Shown: positions 18,197 through 24,974, counted from the stretch's first letter. The stretch is DNA of 48,885 bases from a virus (IMGVR_UViG_3300019776_000145:1-48885), one strand, 5' to 3'. The notes: generated from the letters alone by a model not told the origin. Numbers and translations: made by a program.

Positions 18197-18632
18197 TTAA
18201 TATTTCCTTAACCTGTCTATACATCTCGTAATAGTAATTACGTTCAGCAATTATTTTGTCTGCTCTGGCAGCTTCCCTTGCAAGAAATTCTGCATCTTCT
18301 GCATAAAGCTCTCTTCCGGTGCAGGTGCTTGTACTTGTGGTAGGTCTGGTTGTTTCTTCGGTACGCTTGGGACGCTTGCGCAGCTCGACAATAAGATTGT
18401 CACGATCAGTAATAATTTTCTTGAATTCATTTTCTTTTTCAATTAAAAGAGTTGAATGTTTCTTTTCCAATGCCAGAGAATCTGTTAAGGCTTTTTGCTG
18501 TTCTCCTTTAACCGCGATTAGATATTTAGACTCAGTTACAGAGATGCCATTTACGTTACCAAGGTGGTACGTATAGCAAAACAAACACCCAATTGTTATT
18601 ATTGTTATTAAAGCTTTGGTAATGTTTTCCAT
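18186..18632 (-). CDS. Rz: Rz-like inner-membrane spanin, 148 aa
   Basis: The start chosen is the ATG at 18632 (MENITKALIT), six codons inside the longest frame and overlapping the endolysin end. One N-terminal transmembrane segment (ITIITIGCLFCYTYHL) is followed by a long periplasmic coiled coil (KGEQQKALTDSLALEKKHST onward), the standard i-spanin plan. It pairs with the lipoprotein encoded inside it at 18251-18430 to fuse inner and outer membranes at the end of lysis. Confidence 0.87.
   Translation of the reverse strand: MENITKALITIITIGCLFCYTYHLGNVNGISVTESKYLIAVKGEQQKALTDSLALEKKHSTLLIEKENEFKKIITDRDNLIVELRKRPKRTEETTRPTTSTSTCTGRELYAEDAEFLAREAARADKIIAERNYYYEMYRQVKEILNGN
18251..18430 (-). CDS. 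Rz1: Rz1-like outer-membrane spanin lipoprotein, nested in Rz
   Basis: A 59-aa product in another frame within Rz, starting MNSRKLLLIVTILLSSCASV. It has a signal peptide and a lipobox LLSSC, so mature lipoprotein begins at Cys. The mature part is Pro-rich (VPKKQPDLPQVQAPAPEE), as usual for o-spanins. An alternative start 4 codons upstream (18442) exists. Embedded Rz1 in Rz is the lambda/T7 architecture. Confidence 0.88.
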   Translation of the reverse strand: MNSRKLLLIVTILLSSCASVPSVPKKQPDLPQVQAPAPEESFMQKMQNFLQGKLPEQTK

Positions 18633-19111
18633 ACATCTTTTCCTAAACACAAATCTGATTCAAATTTACGCCTATTCTGGAGTCCTTGGTAAAACTTCCC
18701 ACCAGCGAAGCTCCACGCATATGATCCGTCAGGATGCTTATACATCCCAACACATGCTTCTTCATATTTACCTTGATTTAGTTTCTTTACAAAACCTGCA
18801 TTACAAAAATTACTTGCGCCAAGATTATAGGTAAATAGAGTGAAAGAATTATACTGGTTTTCGTTAATTGGAACATTAATACATTTAATAGCTTGTTCAC
18901 CATATTTAGCTAAATCCTTTTTGAGTAGATTATCACACTCAGCACGTGTGTATGTCTTATTCTCAATATCTTTACCAGTATGCCCCATACATACTGTAAG
19001 TTTCTTTACAACGTCCTCATACGGCTGAGGTCTGTATCCTTCCCAATATGTTGCCGCACTCATAAGAGCTGCCGAAACAGCTCCTATAAATACCTTATTC
19101 CTCACTTCCAT
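18608..19111 (-). CDS. SAR endolysin, GH24 lysozyme, 167 aa
   Basis: A muramidase of the P21/T4 lysozyme family. Starting at ATG 19111 (RBS AAGGATAAAGAG), residues 6-23 form a weakly hydrophobic, Ala/Ser/Gly-rich signal-anchor-release segment without a charged break. The catalytic triad follows at once: Glu24, Asp33, Thr39, with the classical E-8-D-5-T spacing. The enzyme would be exported by Sec, tethered inactive, and released when the membrane is depolarised by the holin. The start overlaps the holin stop by 17 nt. A longer in-frame reading upstream (to 19180) lacks an RBS and would spoil the SAR domain. Confidence 0.9.
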   Translation of the reverse strand: MEVRNKVFIGAVSAALMSAATYWEGYRPQPYEDVVKKLTVCMGHTGKDIENKTYTRAECDNLLKKDLAKYGEQAIKCINVPINENQYNSFTLFTYNLGASNFCNAGFVKKLNQGKYEEACVGMYKHPDGSYAWSFAGGKFYQGLQNRRKFESDLCLGKDVWKTLPKL

Positions 19112-19292
19112 TCTCTTTATCCTTAAATCGTTTATACAATGACCATCCCTTGTCAGCAATAACAATAAAAAGATAAACAAGGGTTAAAATCTGAATTATG
19201 TCAGGTAGCGCTACACCAAATATATTTAATCCAGTTACTACGGCAGGAGGGGCTACTTTAGCCGCCTCCTCAGTGAATGTATTTAAATCCAT
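19095..19292 (-). CDS. Holin (T7 gp17.5-like), 65 aa
   Basis: A small protein with a hydrophilic N-terminus (MDLNTFTEEAAKVAPP), a hydrophobic span LPDIIQILTLVYLFIVIADK and a charged tail (KRFKDKENGSEE). It closely follows the layout of T7 gp17.5. It sets lysis timing; opening of the membrane frees the SAR endolysin. It overlaps the tail fibre stop by 1 base. Confidence 0.83.
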   Translation of the reverse strand: MDLNTFTEEAAKVAPPAVVTGLNIFGVALPDIIQILTLVYLFIVIADKGWSLYKRFKDKENGSEE

Positions 19293-21418
19293 TAACTATA
19301 TGTAGTGTAAACAGGAACATACCCATACAATGTATTATCTTGAGCATATATTGGCATAACCCCCTTGATAGTTGTAACTGAAGAAGCTGTAGCTCTTCCT
19401 GAAGTAGCAATAGCCCCATCATTCCTTATTGCAAAAGCAGGAGACCCTGTGTGTGTTTTTACACTAAAATTTAAATTACTCGTAGAAGACGCACCAGTTT
19501 GATTAACAGAAAGGCCGTATCCGTCTTGGAGAATCTTTAAATAAGAGGAATTACCATCGGGTTCCATAAATAAAAGAGAGCCATTTATTTTAGGGTTGTA
19601 AAACCTATATGAAGGCCCAACTGCAACCATATTACCATTAGAAACAGCATATAAAGACGCAGGAAGGGTTGGTGTTGTAGAAGCAGATACATAAATATCA
19701 GAAGTTTTTACAGTGTTACCACCTGAATCAATTACATTAACATCTGTAATTGTAGAAGAACCAGCTATATCAAAATAATATTTATTATTCTCTGAAGCCC
19801 CTCCTTGACCGCTTGATCCAGCAGTAGCTCCGCCTATCTGAACTTTATAATCACATCCACCTAAATCTCCTGATATAGATACTCTACTATTTTTAAGATA
19901 GGCTGCAAAAAATCCATCTACAATATTATCAGTAGAATTCCAAGCTCCTCCTGTAGGATTTAATCTACGTTGTGCTGGAGTTTTTGTTGTAATAATATGC
20001 CCCTCAATATCAATACCATGACCCCTGCCAATTGTTATTGATCTTTGGCAATCTATAGCAGTTGCTTTGATATTAATACCTGAAGTCATTGAAGCGCTTA
20101 ATGCTCCTGAAGAAGCTCCTGCTGATACTAACGCACCTGTGAAACAATTACGTGCAGTGATTTCTACATCTACAGAATGTTTTTTAGTAGCCCAATTAGG
20201 GAGGTCAATCTCAATCCCAAACCCATGTACACACCCATCTGCAAATATATTCCTAGCTCGGAATACACCACATTCTGTTGCAGGTGTTCCTGTTTGAATG
20301 GTAAGGGCTTTACCTCCATCTAGATAAGTTCCTTTATCCACGTATGGGAGATTTTTGATAAATAAATTATCCACTGTTACATTATCAAATCCTCCAACTA
20401 TAGAAACCCCGTTAGAACCTGCACCGGATGTTCCAGACAATGTAGCTGAAACTGCTAAATCTCTTATATGTAAATTTTTAACACTATATAGATTTAATAC
20501 GTCAGCACCTAAAGAAGATTCTGAAATTAATAGGGTATTTTCCCCATCTCCATATATTGTAATTCCATTACAATCTAATAAATCAGATGCTGGATATACT
20601 GGATGTTTAAATGGGAAATTATCTGTCCCAGAACTATATATACCTGCTGGTATATATAAGTCTTTTTTATTTTGTACGCAATAATTAAATGCATTTAAGA
20701 AAGCAGTATATTGTACTGATCCATTACCTAAAGCACCAAAGTCTTTTACACTTACGACTTCCCTAAGCTTATCTTGTACATTACGCGCTACAGTTGTATT
20801 ACCTGGCTGAATAAACCCAATAATAGATGATCCAATAGAAGATAATAACTTATTAATAAATCCCTGCACTGTACTAAATAACGTACCACCAGTACCATCT
20901 GATGCAGAGACATTTGCAGAATCTACACTACCAAATACAATGAATTGAAAAGCACGTACATAAATTACGTCACCTGCTGTAGCAGGAGTTGCTAACGTAA
21001 TAGATGTTGTAGATGTTTCTGTATATTCCGTTACAGGTAAGAGCCTCTTCCCATTCTTAAATACTTCAAGACTCTTACTACCTATTGTATATAAAGGAAC
21101 AGTAACAACTGTCTGCCCTGCTGTAGTAATTACTGTAGACTGAGTGATAAGAGAAGGGGTAGCTCCTAAGCTATTCCCTAGAATAATATTCTTAATATCC
21201 TGCAATCTTGTAGGCTCACTGTCTAAGACAGGAGTAGGAAGATTGTAGATACGTCTATTATTCATATCTATATCAGTATTTACAGAATTATTCTCCCCTA
21301 CGGGATTATCTCTGTATAACACTTTATTGTTTAAAGCATCAGCAATCTTAGTAAAATTATCATTAATCTTACTTAAATTAAATCCGCTAACAATACCACT
21401 TAAATTTATTTTAGACAT
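19292..21418 (-). CDS. Tail fibre/spike with pectate-lyase-type beta helix, 708 aa
   Basis: The N-terminus (INLSGIVSGFNLSKINDNFT, then NTDIDMNNRRIYNLP) is a virion-attachment domain of the podovirus tail fibre/spike type. A region around 95-165 (TTAGQTVVTVPLYTIGSKSLEVF) resembles a second adaptor domain. From about 225 (VSVKDFGALGNGSVQYTAFL) comes the signature start of a parallel beta-helix of the Pectate_lyase_3 family, with the typical repeat of short hydrophobic strands up to about 560. It probably recognises and perhaps cleaves a host polysaccharide. It is the first late gene after the divergent region. Confidence 0.87.
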   Translation of the reverse strand: MSKINLSGIVSGFNLSKINDNFTKIADALNNKVLYRDNPVGENNSVNTDIDMNNRRIYNLPTPVLDSEPTRLQDIKNIILGNSLGATPSLITQSTVITTAGQTVVTVPLYTIGSKSLEVFKNGKRLLPVTEYTETSTTSITLATPATAGDVIYVRAFQFIVFGSVDSANVSASDGTGGTLFSTVQGFINKLLSSIGSSIIGFIQPGNTTVARNVQDKLREVVSVKDFGALGNGSVQYTAFLNAFNYCVQNKKDLYIPAGIYSSGTDNFPFKHPVYPASDLLDCNGITIYGDGENTLLISESSLGADVLNLYSVKNLHIRDLAVSATLSGTSGAGSNGVSIVGGFDNVTVDNLFIKNLPYVDKGTYLDGGKALTIQTGTPATECGVFRARNIFADGCVHGFGIEIDLPNWATKKHSVDVEITARNCFTGALVSAGASSGALSASMTSGINIKATAIDCQRSITIGRGHGIDIEGHIITTKTPAQRRLNPTGGAWNSTDNIVDGFFAAYLKNSRVSISGDLGGCDYKVQIGGATAGSSGQGGASENNKYYFDIAGSSTITDVNVIDSGGNTVKTSDIYVSASTTPTLPASLYAVSNGNMVAVGPSYRFYNPKINGSLLFMEPDGNSSYLKILQDGYGLSVNQTGASSTSNLNFSVKTHTGSPAFAIRNDGAIATSGRATASSVTTIKGVMPIYAQDNTLYGYVPVYTTYS

Positions 21419-21440
21419 AATTCCTTATGTATATTGTTAC

Positions 21441-21473
21441 GTCCCTAGCGGGACAAATGTATGCGGAGCATAC
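21441..21473. repeat. Two GC-capped hairpins in the late leader
   Basis: Perfect hairpins at 21441-21454 (GTCCC, loop TAGC, GGGAC) and 21459-21473 (GTATGC, loop GGA, GCATAC), 23-55 nt upstream of the tail fibre start. They would form in the 5' end of the late minus-strand mRNA and may protect or process it. Confidence 0.7.
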
Positions 21474-21726
21474 GTCTAGAGGAATACTCTGCACACACTG
21501 AGCATTCTTATAGAAGTACTCCTGAGCCTATTGTCAGAATTTCTGTGAGATATTTTGGAGTTGTGCTGCACCTACATCACCCCTCCCCACACCCCCTTGC
21601 ATACCCCTCTGAGGATATACTGAGGAATACTTCCTGTAGGATAAAGGAGGACAAGAAGGAGGGGAAGGATTGGGGGTGAAATAACCCCTCCTATCCTACA
21701 TCATTCCCTTTCATCACTGCTGAGGA

Positions 21727-21755
21727 TTGATACTGAGGAAAATACTGAGTATAAT
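21727..21755 (+). promoter_or_regulatory. Strong sigma70-type early promoter
   Basis: TTGATA at 21727-21732 and TATAAT at 21750-21755 are separated by exactly 17 bp. This is one mismatch from the consensus of host housekeeping promoters. A start near 21762 would give an early transcript with a leader of about 1.08 kb before the first gene. Confidence 0.75.
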
Positions 21756-21779
21756 CAAAGAGTTAGGCTATTATTAGAC

Positions 21780-21814
21780 GCCTTCGGCAGAGAGTATATT
21801 TGTGCCGCAGGCAC
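21780..21814. repeat. Pair of GC mini-hairpins
   Basis: GCC-TTC-GGC at 21780-21788 and GTGCC-GCA-GGCAC at 21802-21814, followed by an A/T-rich stretch. They share the GCC-NNN-GGC core with the mini-hairpins at 13942 and 23491. Confidence 0.6.
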
Positions 21815-22195
21815 GTTCCTATATATAACGCTGTATTTAATAGTCTATTCCTATTACTATTCCATTATTAATAGTTATATACAATTGGCATATTCCTACC
21901 ACATGTATAGACTAGAGCCTGTTGGATGTCTGAGAGTTACCTGCTTATGTCCAAAAAGCCTTGCACATATAAGAACATTTGCGCTTCCTGTCTAACGACA
22001 TAGGTATAACTCGCAGAGTCGCTTATATCCACTAAGGTGCAGCTTTGTTGATATGTGGAACACAAAGCACTTGACAGGTAGTGAAGAAGTATGAAACTAT
22101 ACGTCTAAGCAACACGGCATTAACGATATGCCTGAGATACATGGGAAAGTAGGACACTAGGCTTAGGTCACTGTCTGAAATTAAACGTGTAAGTG

Positions 22196-22224
22196 TTGAC
22201 AGCAGTAAAGATGTATGTAATAAT
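22196..22224 (+). promoter_or_regulatory. Sigma70-type promoter upstream of the boxA/RNA element
   Basis: TTGACA at 22196-22201, then 16-17 bp, then TAATAAT at 22218-22224 preceded by TG (extended -10 like). A start near 22231 would lie about 45 nt upstream of the first boxA-like motif, an arrangement like that of ribosomal RNA operon leaders. Confidence 0.65.
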
Positions 22225-22257
22225 GTTTCACATCGTATGACACAACGTCACTCGATA

Positions 22258-22273
22258 GCCAGATAAGTCTGGC
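22258..22273 (+). promoter_or_regulatory. Hairpin just before boxA-like motif 1
   Basis: Perfect 6-bp stem GCCAGA / TCTGGC with loop TAAG, ending 1 nt before the boxA-like motif. In nut/rrn antitermination sites a hairpin accompanies boxA, usually downstream; here it is upstream. Confidence 0.6.
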
Positions 22274-22274
22274 A

Positions 22275-22290
22275 GTTCTTTAAAAATTTA
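22275..22290 (+). promoter_or_regulatory. boxA-like antitermination motif 1
   Basis: GTTCTTTAAAAATTTA resembles the rrn boxA of E. coli (TGCTCTTTAACAATTTA), the RNA site bound by NusB/NusE. The same 15 nt (TTCTTTAAAAATTTA) recur exactly at 22516-22530. Confidence 0.55.
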
Positions 22291-22512
22291 TGCAGGATTT
22301 ACTGACAGTATGACTGTCACTGTCCTTTATTATGTCTTGCTTGCGCTTGTGTTGTGTCGCGTTAGCTTGTGAGTTATACACTGAGCATTCTCAGATACTT
22401 ACAAACTAAACTCCTTCCCAAGTTATACAGCAGGAAGCGATAAAGGATATATAATCAAATGGTCAGTATGAGATAGACACAATGCTTTATCTCCTTCTTA
22501 GTAATCCTGCAT
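22290..22512 (+). ncRNA. Candidate structured RNA, about 223 nt, in the early leader
   Basis: The ends pair: 22290-22303 (ATGCAGGATTTACT) with 22500-22512 (AGTAATCCTGCAT), 13 bp with one bulged T, extendable by a G-U and an A-U pair. Inside are a perfect 7-bp hairpin (22303-22319, loop ATG), a 10-bp helix of 22321-22330 with 22440-22449 containing one G-U, a 5-bp hairpin CTGAG/CTCAG (22381-22394) and CTTCC/GGAAG (22414-22437). AGTTATACA occurs twice inside. No frame is open across it. I do not recognise an RNA family. It is flanked on both sides by the same boxA-like motif, as 16S and 23S precursors are in rrn operons. A role in antitermination or as a free regulatory RNA is inference. Confidence 0.6.
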
Positions 22513-22514
22513 AT

Positions 22515-22530
22515 ATTCTTTAAAAATTTA
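22515..22530 (+). promoter_or_regulatory. boxA-like antitermination motif 2
   Basis: ATTCTTTAAAAATTTA, 15 of 16 bases identical to motif 1 and placed 240 nt further on, immediately after the 3' arm of the closing stem. Confidence 0.55.
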
Positions 22531-22732
22531 TTAGGTAAGTTTATTCTGTTTAGTGTACGTCAGACGGAATACATATAAGCCCGCTATCATAATTCCCTTC
22601 ACGCTCTAGAATGCTGGTCGTGTATAGCTGTGAGGCTCACTTGTATTTATTCCCTTTCTGTCAATGTCTTAATAAACTTACGGCTATAACAGATTGCTAA
22701 CAGATTAGTTTCTCTTAGCAGTTAGATTATAG

Positions 22733-22763
22733 ACGGAAGGCGATGTGACAGATTGCCTTCTGT
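22733..22763 (+). promoter_or_regulatory. 12-bp leader hairpin
   Basis: Arms 22733-22744 and 22752-22763 pair over 12 bp with two G-U pairs and a 7-nt loop GTGACAG. The G-U pairs favour folding in the plus-strand RNA. No T-run follows, so it is not a simple terminator. Confidence 0.6.
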
Positions 22764-22778
22764 ATGTAATTTAAATTT

Positions 22779-22803
22779 ATGTATAGACTGAGGCGCTATA
22801 CAT
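22779..22803. promoter_or_regulatory. Inverted repeat ATGTATA-N11-TATACAT before the first early gene
   Basis: A perfect 7-bp inverted repeat with an 11-bp spacer, ending 37 bp before the start codon. The left half lies in an 11-mer ATGTATAGACT that also occurs at 21903-21913. It could be an operator or oppositely oriented promoter elements for the phage sigma factor. Confidence 0.5.
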
Positions 22804-22840
22804 ATTCCTTTTATTGCCTCATTATTCTTAGGGGTTTATC

Positions 22841-23377
22841 ATGGAACGTAAAGTATTTGAAAAAGATTTCAACAAAAAGATTACCGCTTTAGGTAAGGCT
22901 GAGAAAGCAAGCAAGGCAATCATTATCGAATTGTCCCGCAGTCTTCTGCAAACTCTGCACCTGACCGGTGATATGCAGGGTGACATTGGCTACATTAATC
23001 GCTTCATTGCTGAATTGTCGCCAATGAACAAGAAAATTGCTGTTGCTTATTTCAAGGAATTCTCAGGCTTCCAAGAAAAGGAAGGCAGCTTCACGTCTAA
23101 AGATAAGAAGCATTACGATAATAAGGCTGAAGCCTCGGCTCTGTTCTTAGATGATCCATTGAACAATATGTTTTCATGGGCAGAACGCAACATCGAAATA
23201 AGCAAGAAAGAATTCACCGTAGGCGCTGTTACATCCTACATGACTGGCGCTTTGAAGAAAGCAAGCGATGCAGGTATTACGCAGGAGCAAGTGCTGGAAG
23301 CTGTATTGCTGGCTGGCATTACTCCTGAATGCCTCATGGCTATGGTAAGAAAGTTTGCTGCTCCAGCTACAGCTTAA
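22841..23377 (+). CDS. First early protein, 178 aa
   Basis: Family not recognised. A soluble, Lys-rich helical protein with no Cys apart from one near the C-terminus (PECLMAMV). The codons are those of a highly expressed gene (AAG, ATC, CGC, GGC), richer in C/G than the small genes further on. It has its own long leader and its own hairpin-type terminator (23386-23417), so it is expressed as a single-gene transcript straight after infection. A host-takeover or DNA-protection role is a reasonable guess only. Confidence 0.8.
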   Translation: MERKVFEKDFNKKITALGKAEKASKAIIIELSRSLLQTLHLTGDMQGDIGYINRFIAELSPMNKKIAVAYFKEFSGFQEKEGSFTSKDKKHYDNKAEASALFLDDPLNNMFSWAERNIEISKKEFTVGAVTSYMTGALKKASDAGITQEQVLEAVLLAGITPECLMAMVRKFAAPATA

Positions 23378-23385
23378 TAAATAAT

Positions 23386-23417
23386 AGGATAGGGAATATA
23401 TTATTATTCTCTATCCT
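23386..23417 (+). terminator. Hairpin terminator after the first early gene
   Basis: Arms 23386-23397 and 23406-23417 pair over 12 bp with one G-U pair and an 8-nt loop, followed by TTATTATATTAAT. The stem begins 9 nt after the stop codon. The tail is T-rich but interrupted by A, so termination may be partial, as fits a boxA-type antitermination system upstream. Confidence 0.65.
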
Positions 23418-23571
23418 TTATTATATTAATATAATATATTATTATGTATTATTAGTTATTATAATATTATATAATAATATACTATATACACGCCTCCGGC
23501 GATATATATCTATATACTCCTTTTTTAGGGTAAATGATTCACGTCTATTAAAATATTTTTTTGGAGAAGAT
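23418..23571. other. A/T-only spacer with GC mini-hairpin
   Basis: About 70 nt of pure A/T apart from a single G in two places, made of short palindromes (TATTATATAATA), then a hairpin at 23491-23501 (CGCC-TCC-GGCG). It resembles 13855-14017 in build. The segment 23521-23571 carries the RBS GGAGA for the next gene. A promoter may hide in the AT tract but cannot be singled out. Confidence 0.65.
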
Positions 23572-23820
23572 ATGTCTTTAGATAATACAGCGTACATTAT
23601 ACAATTGTGTGCGTTCTTTTACTCGCTGCTAGGTACGGCGGGTTGTATTCTTTTTATTGCAAGCATACCAATGTTTCTTACGTCAGCTTATACAACAGAA
23701 GACGGGGTAAAGGTGCTTGTATGTGCTATCATAATGCTGTGCCTAGCTGGCGCAATTCCTAAGCCTGACACGTTCAAGCAAGTTAAACAATGCCATCCTG
23801 ATTCGCAAGTTAAGGGGTGA
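23572..23820 (+). CDS. Early membrane protein, 82 aa
   Basis: The start ATG 23572 is chosen for the RBS GGAGA 5 nt upstream; the open frame extends further back through AT-rich spacer without a good start. Two hydrophobic spans are seen: about 9-36 (LCAFFYSLLGTAGCILFIAS onward) and 47-64 (KVLVCAIIMLCLAGAIP), with a hydrophilic C-terminus. Function unknown; small early membrane proteins of phages often serve superinfection exclusion. Confidence 0.72.
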   Translation: MSLDNTAYIIQLCAFFYSLLGTAGCILFIASIPMFLTSAYTTEDGVKVLVCAIIMLCLAGAIPKPDTFKQVKQCHPDSQVKG

Positions 23821-23823
23821 AAC

Positions 23824-24045
23824 ATGGAAGATTCCACTTTCCTCATCATTGTGTACTACGTAAGTCTTGTTCTCACTTCCTTCTCTCTTTCTATTTTTGT
23901 ATTTAAAAAACGGGTTGTTACGCTGGCAGATTTTATAATCATCCTGCTGGCGTCTTTTACCCCGATTGTAAATACATTTATGTTTGTGCTTATTATTGCA
24001 CATCATGCAGAAGACATTGTTATATTTGAAAGAAAGGATAGATGA
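23824..24045 (+). CDS. Early membrane protein, 73 aa
   Basis: Two transmembrane spans (FLIIVYYVSLVLTSFSLSIF and ADFIIILLASFTPIVNTFMF) joined by a basic loop (KKRVV), with a charged C-terminus. It lies 3 nt after the previous membrane protein gene and may work with it. No family is recognised. Confidence 0.72.
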   Translation: MEDSTFLIIVYYVSLVLTSFSLSIFVFKKRVVTLADFIIILLASFTPIVNTFMFVLIIAHHAEDIVIFERKDR

Positions 24046-24413
24046 TGCAATTCTTGAATGAAAGAAAGACAAAGTTTCGTCATTTGACTGGAGAGCAAAT
24101 GAAGATACTTGCGGATTCACTTGAGAAGCGCACTATACAATTCTGGGACGTAATTAGTGGTGGTTGGCAGACCCCTAACAATGAGGAATATTTCTTTGCT
24201 AATTCAATCTATCGAACAACTCCTGTTAAAACACCTGTCTTCTTTAATACAGAGAAGAAACAATTCTATCAACTCACAGCAGATCAAGTGTACATCATCA
24301 CGCAAGCGATGTACAATAATCAGCGTGTGGAGTTCTGGCTAGGTGAAGACAAGTGGGCTGTAAGTGATAATGTTGCAGTGACATGGTACTCTGTCTATCG
24401 TGTATGTGGATAG
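24042..24413 (+). CDS. Small protein with an internal two-fold repeat, 123 aa
   Basis: Start overlaps the previous stop (ATGATG within the final codons). Residues about 12-59 (FRHLTGEQMKILADSLEKRT and onward to IYRT) and 77-121 (FYQLTADQVYIITQAMYNNQ to VYRV) share the pattern F..LT..Q...I..........FW.....W, then a Y-R ending, so the protein is a duplicated domain of about 45 residues. No enzyme motif. Function unknown. Confidence 0.72.
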   Translation: MMQFLNERKTKFRHLTGEQMKILADSLEKRTIQFWDVISGGWQTPNNEEYFFANSIYRTTPVKTPVFFNTEKKQFYQLTADQVYIITQAMYNNQRVEFWLGEDKWAVSDNVAVTWYSVYRVCG

Positions 24414-24617
24414 GAACGATTATAACCCACCTATGGGCTGTTTTATTCGTAAGGGAGTAGGTTGATATGTCTTTTATTTAAGGAGGCTCTATGAGCTTAG
24501 TTTGGCTGGTGTATTTCGCACCTCCAGAGAAATAACATTCCAAAGGATAGCCTATTATGAGTAGGCTATGCTGTGCAATGTTGCACTTTACCCCCTCAAT
24601 TATTTAAGGAGCAAGTC
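24414..24617. other. Intergenic region with two consecutive hairpins
   Basis: 204 nt. A perfect 8-bp hairpin (24547-24554 with 24562-24569) is followed at once by GTGCAA-TG-TTGCAC (24573-24586), both ending about 20 nt before the RBS of the next gene. Neither has a T-run. They may be mRNA stabilisers or processing sites. A 14-codon frame lies at 24491-24535. Confidence 0.6.
24491..24535 (+). CDS. Possible 14-aa leader peptide
   Basis: ATG preceded at good distance by AAGGAGG, a near-ideal RBS, encoding MSLVWLVYFAPPEK and then a stop. So strong an RBS on so short a frame is odd. It could be a translated micropeptide or a remnant start of a lost gene. Confidence 0.35.
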   Translation: MSLVWLVYFAPPEK

Positions 24618-24974
24618 ATGTCTAGCAAATTATCCTCTCTGGTAGAAAACAACAAAGCAGCAGCATCCACAGCCGCTATCATAACTGGCGGCAACATCGC
24701 TAACAAGCAAGCCACTAAGCTGATTGCAGCTAAAGCGCCAATGATGATGAAGGGCTTCATTGACACCCCCCTCGGTCGTTTGCTGGTGGCTAACATGGCT
24801 CAAATGGCAATCCAGCAATACCGTCCAGACAGTGAGCTGGCTAATCGTATTGGTCAAGGAATGGTGGTGGCAGCATACCAAGAAGTGTTGGCGTCTTATG
24901 ACGTTGAGGGTATGGTTGACTCCCTCTTGAGCAATTCCAAATTGGCATCGGTATTCGGTGATAAAGATGATTAA
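24618..24974 (+). CDS. Early protein, 118 aa
   Basis: ATG 24618 is chosen for the RBS AAGGAG 6 nt upstream. The protein is Ala/Met-rich and helical (ATKLIAAKAPMMMKGFIDTP, then a Met/Gln-rich helix) and ends in an acidic GDKDD. Codons are GC-richer than neighbours, suggesting high expression. No family is recognised. Confidence 0.75.
   Translation: MSSKLSSLVENNKAAASTAAIITGGNIANKQATKLIAAKAPMMMKGFIDTPLGRLLVANMAQMAIQQYRPDSELANRIGQGMVVAAYQEVLASYDVEGMVDSLLSNSKLASVFGDKDD

Larger units (their letters stand above)
21419..22840. other. Divergent gene-free control region (1.4 kb)
   Basis: No convincing gene lies here; the one open frame of 72 codons (21461-21679 +) has no RBS and unlike codons. The region holds GC hairpins near both edges, two sigma70-type promoters on the plus strand, a folded RNA element with flanking boxA-like motifs, a 12-bp hairpin and a 7-bp inverted repeat just before the first early gene. 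The stretch 21535-21720 is purine/pyrimidine-biased with runs such as CACCCCTCCCCACACCCCC on the plus strand. In phages with this gene plan the physical genome ends usually lie in such a region. Confidence 0.8.

Noticed and set aside
21461-21679. Plus-strand open frame of 72 codons in the divergent region
   Set aside because: No RBS, runs through hairpins and C-runs, composition unlike phage genes.
22372-22430. AGTTATACA copies as DnaA boxes and a replication origin
   Set aside because: Only two imperfect copies, no 13-mer-like array, and both lie inside the predicted RNA fold.
21978-22439. 9-bp complementarity CGCTTCCTG (about 21979) with CAGGAAGCG (22431-22439)
   Set aside because: At this distance a 9-bp match is expected by chance and it competes with better local helices.
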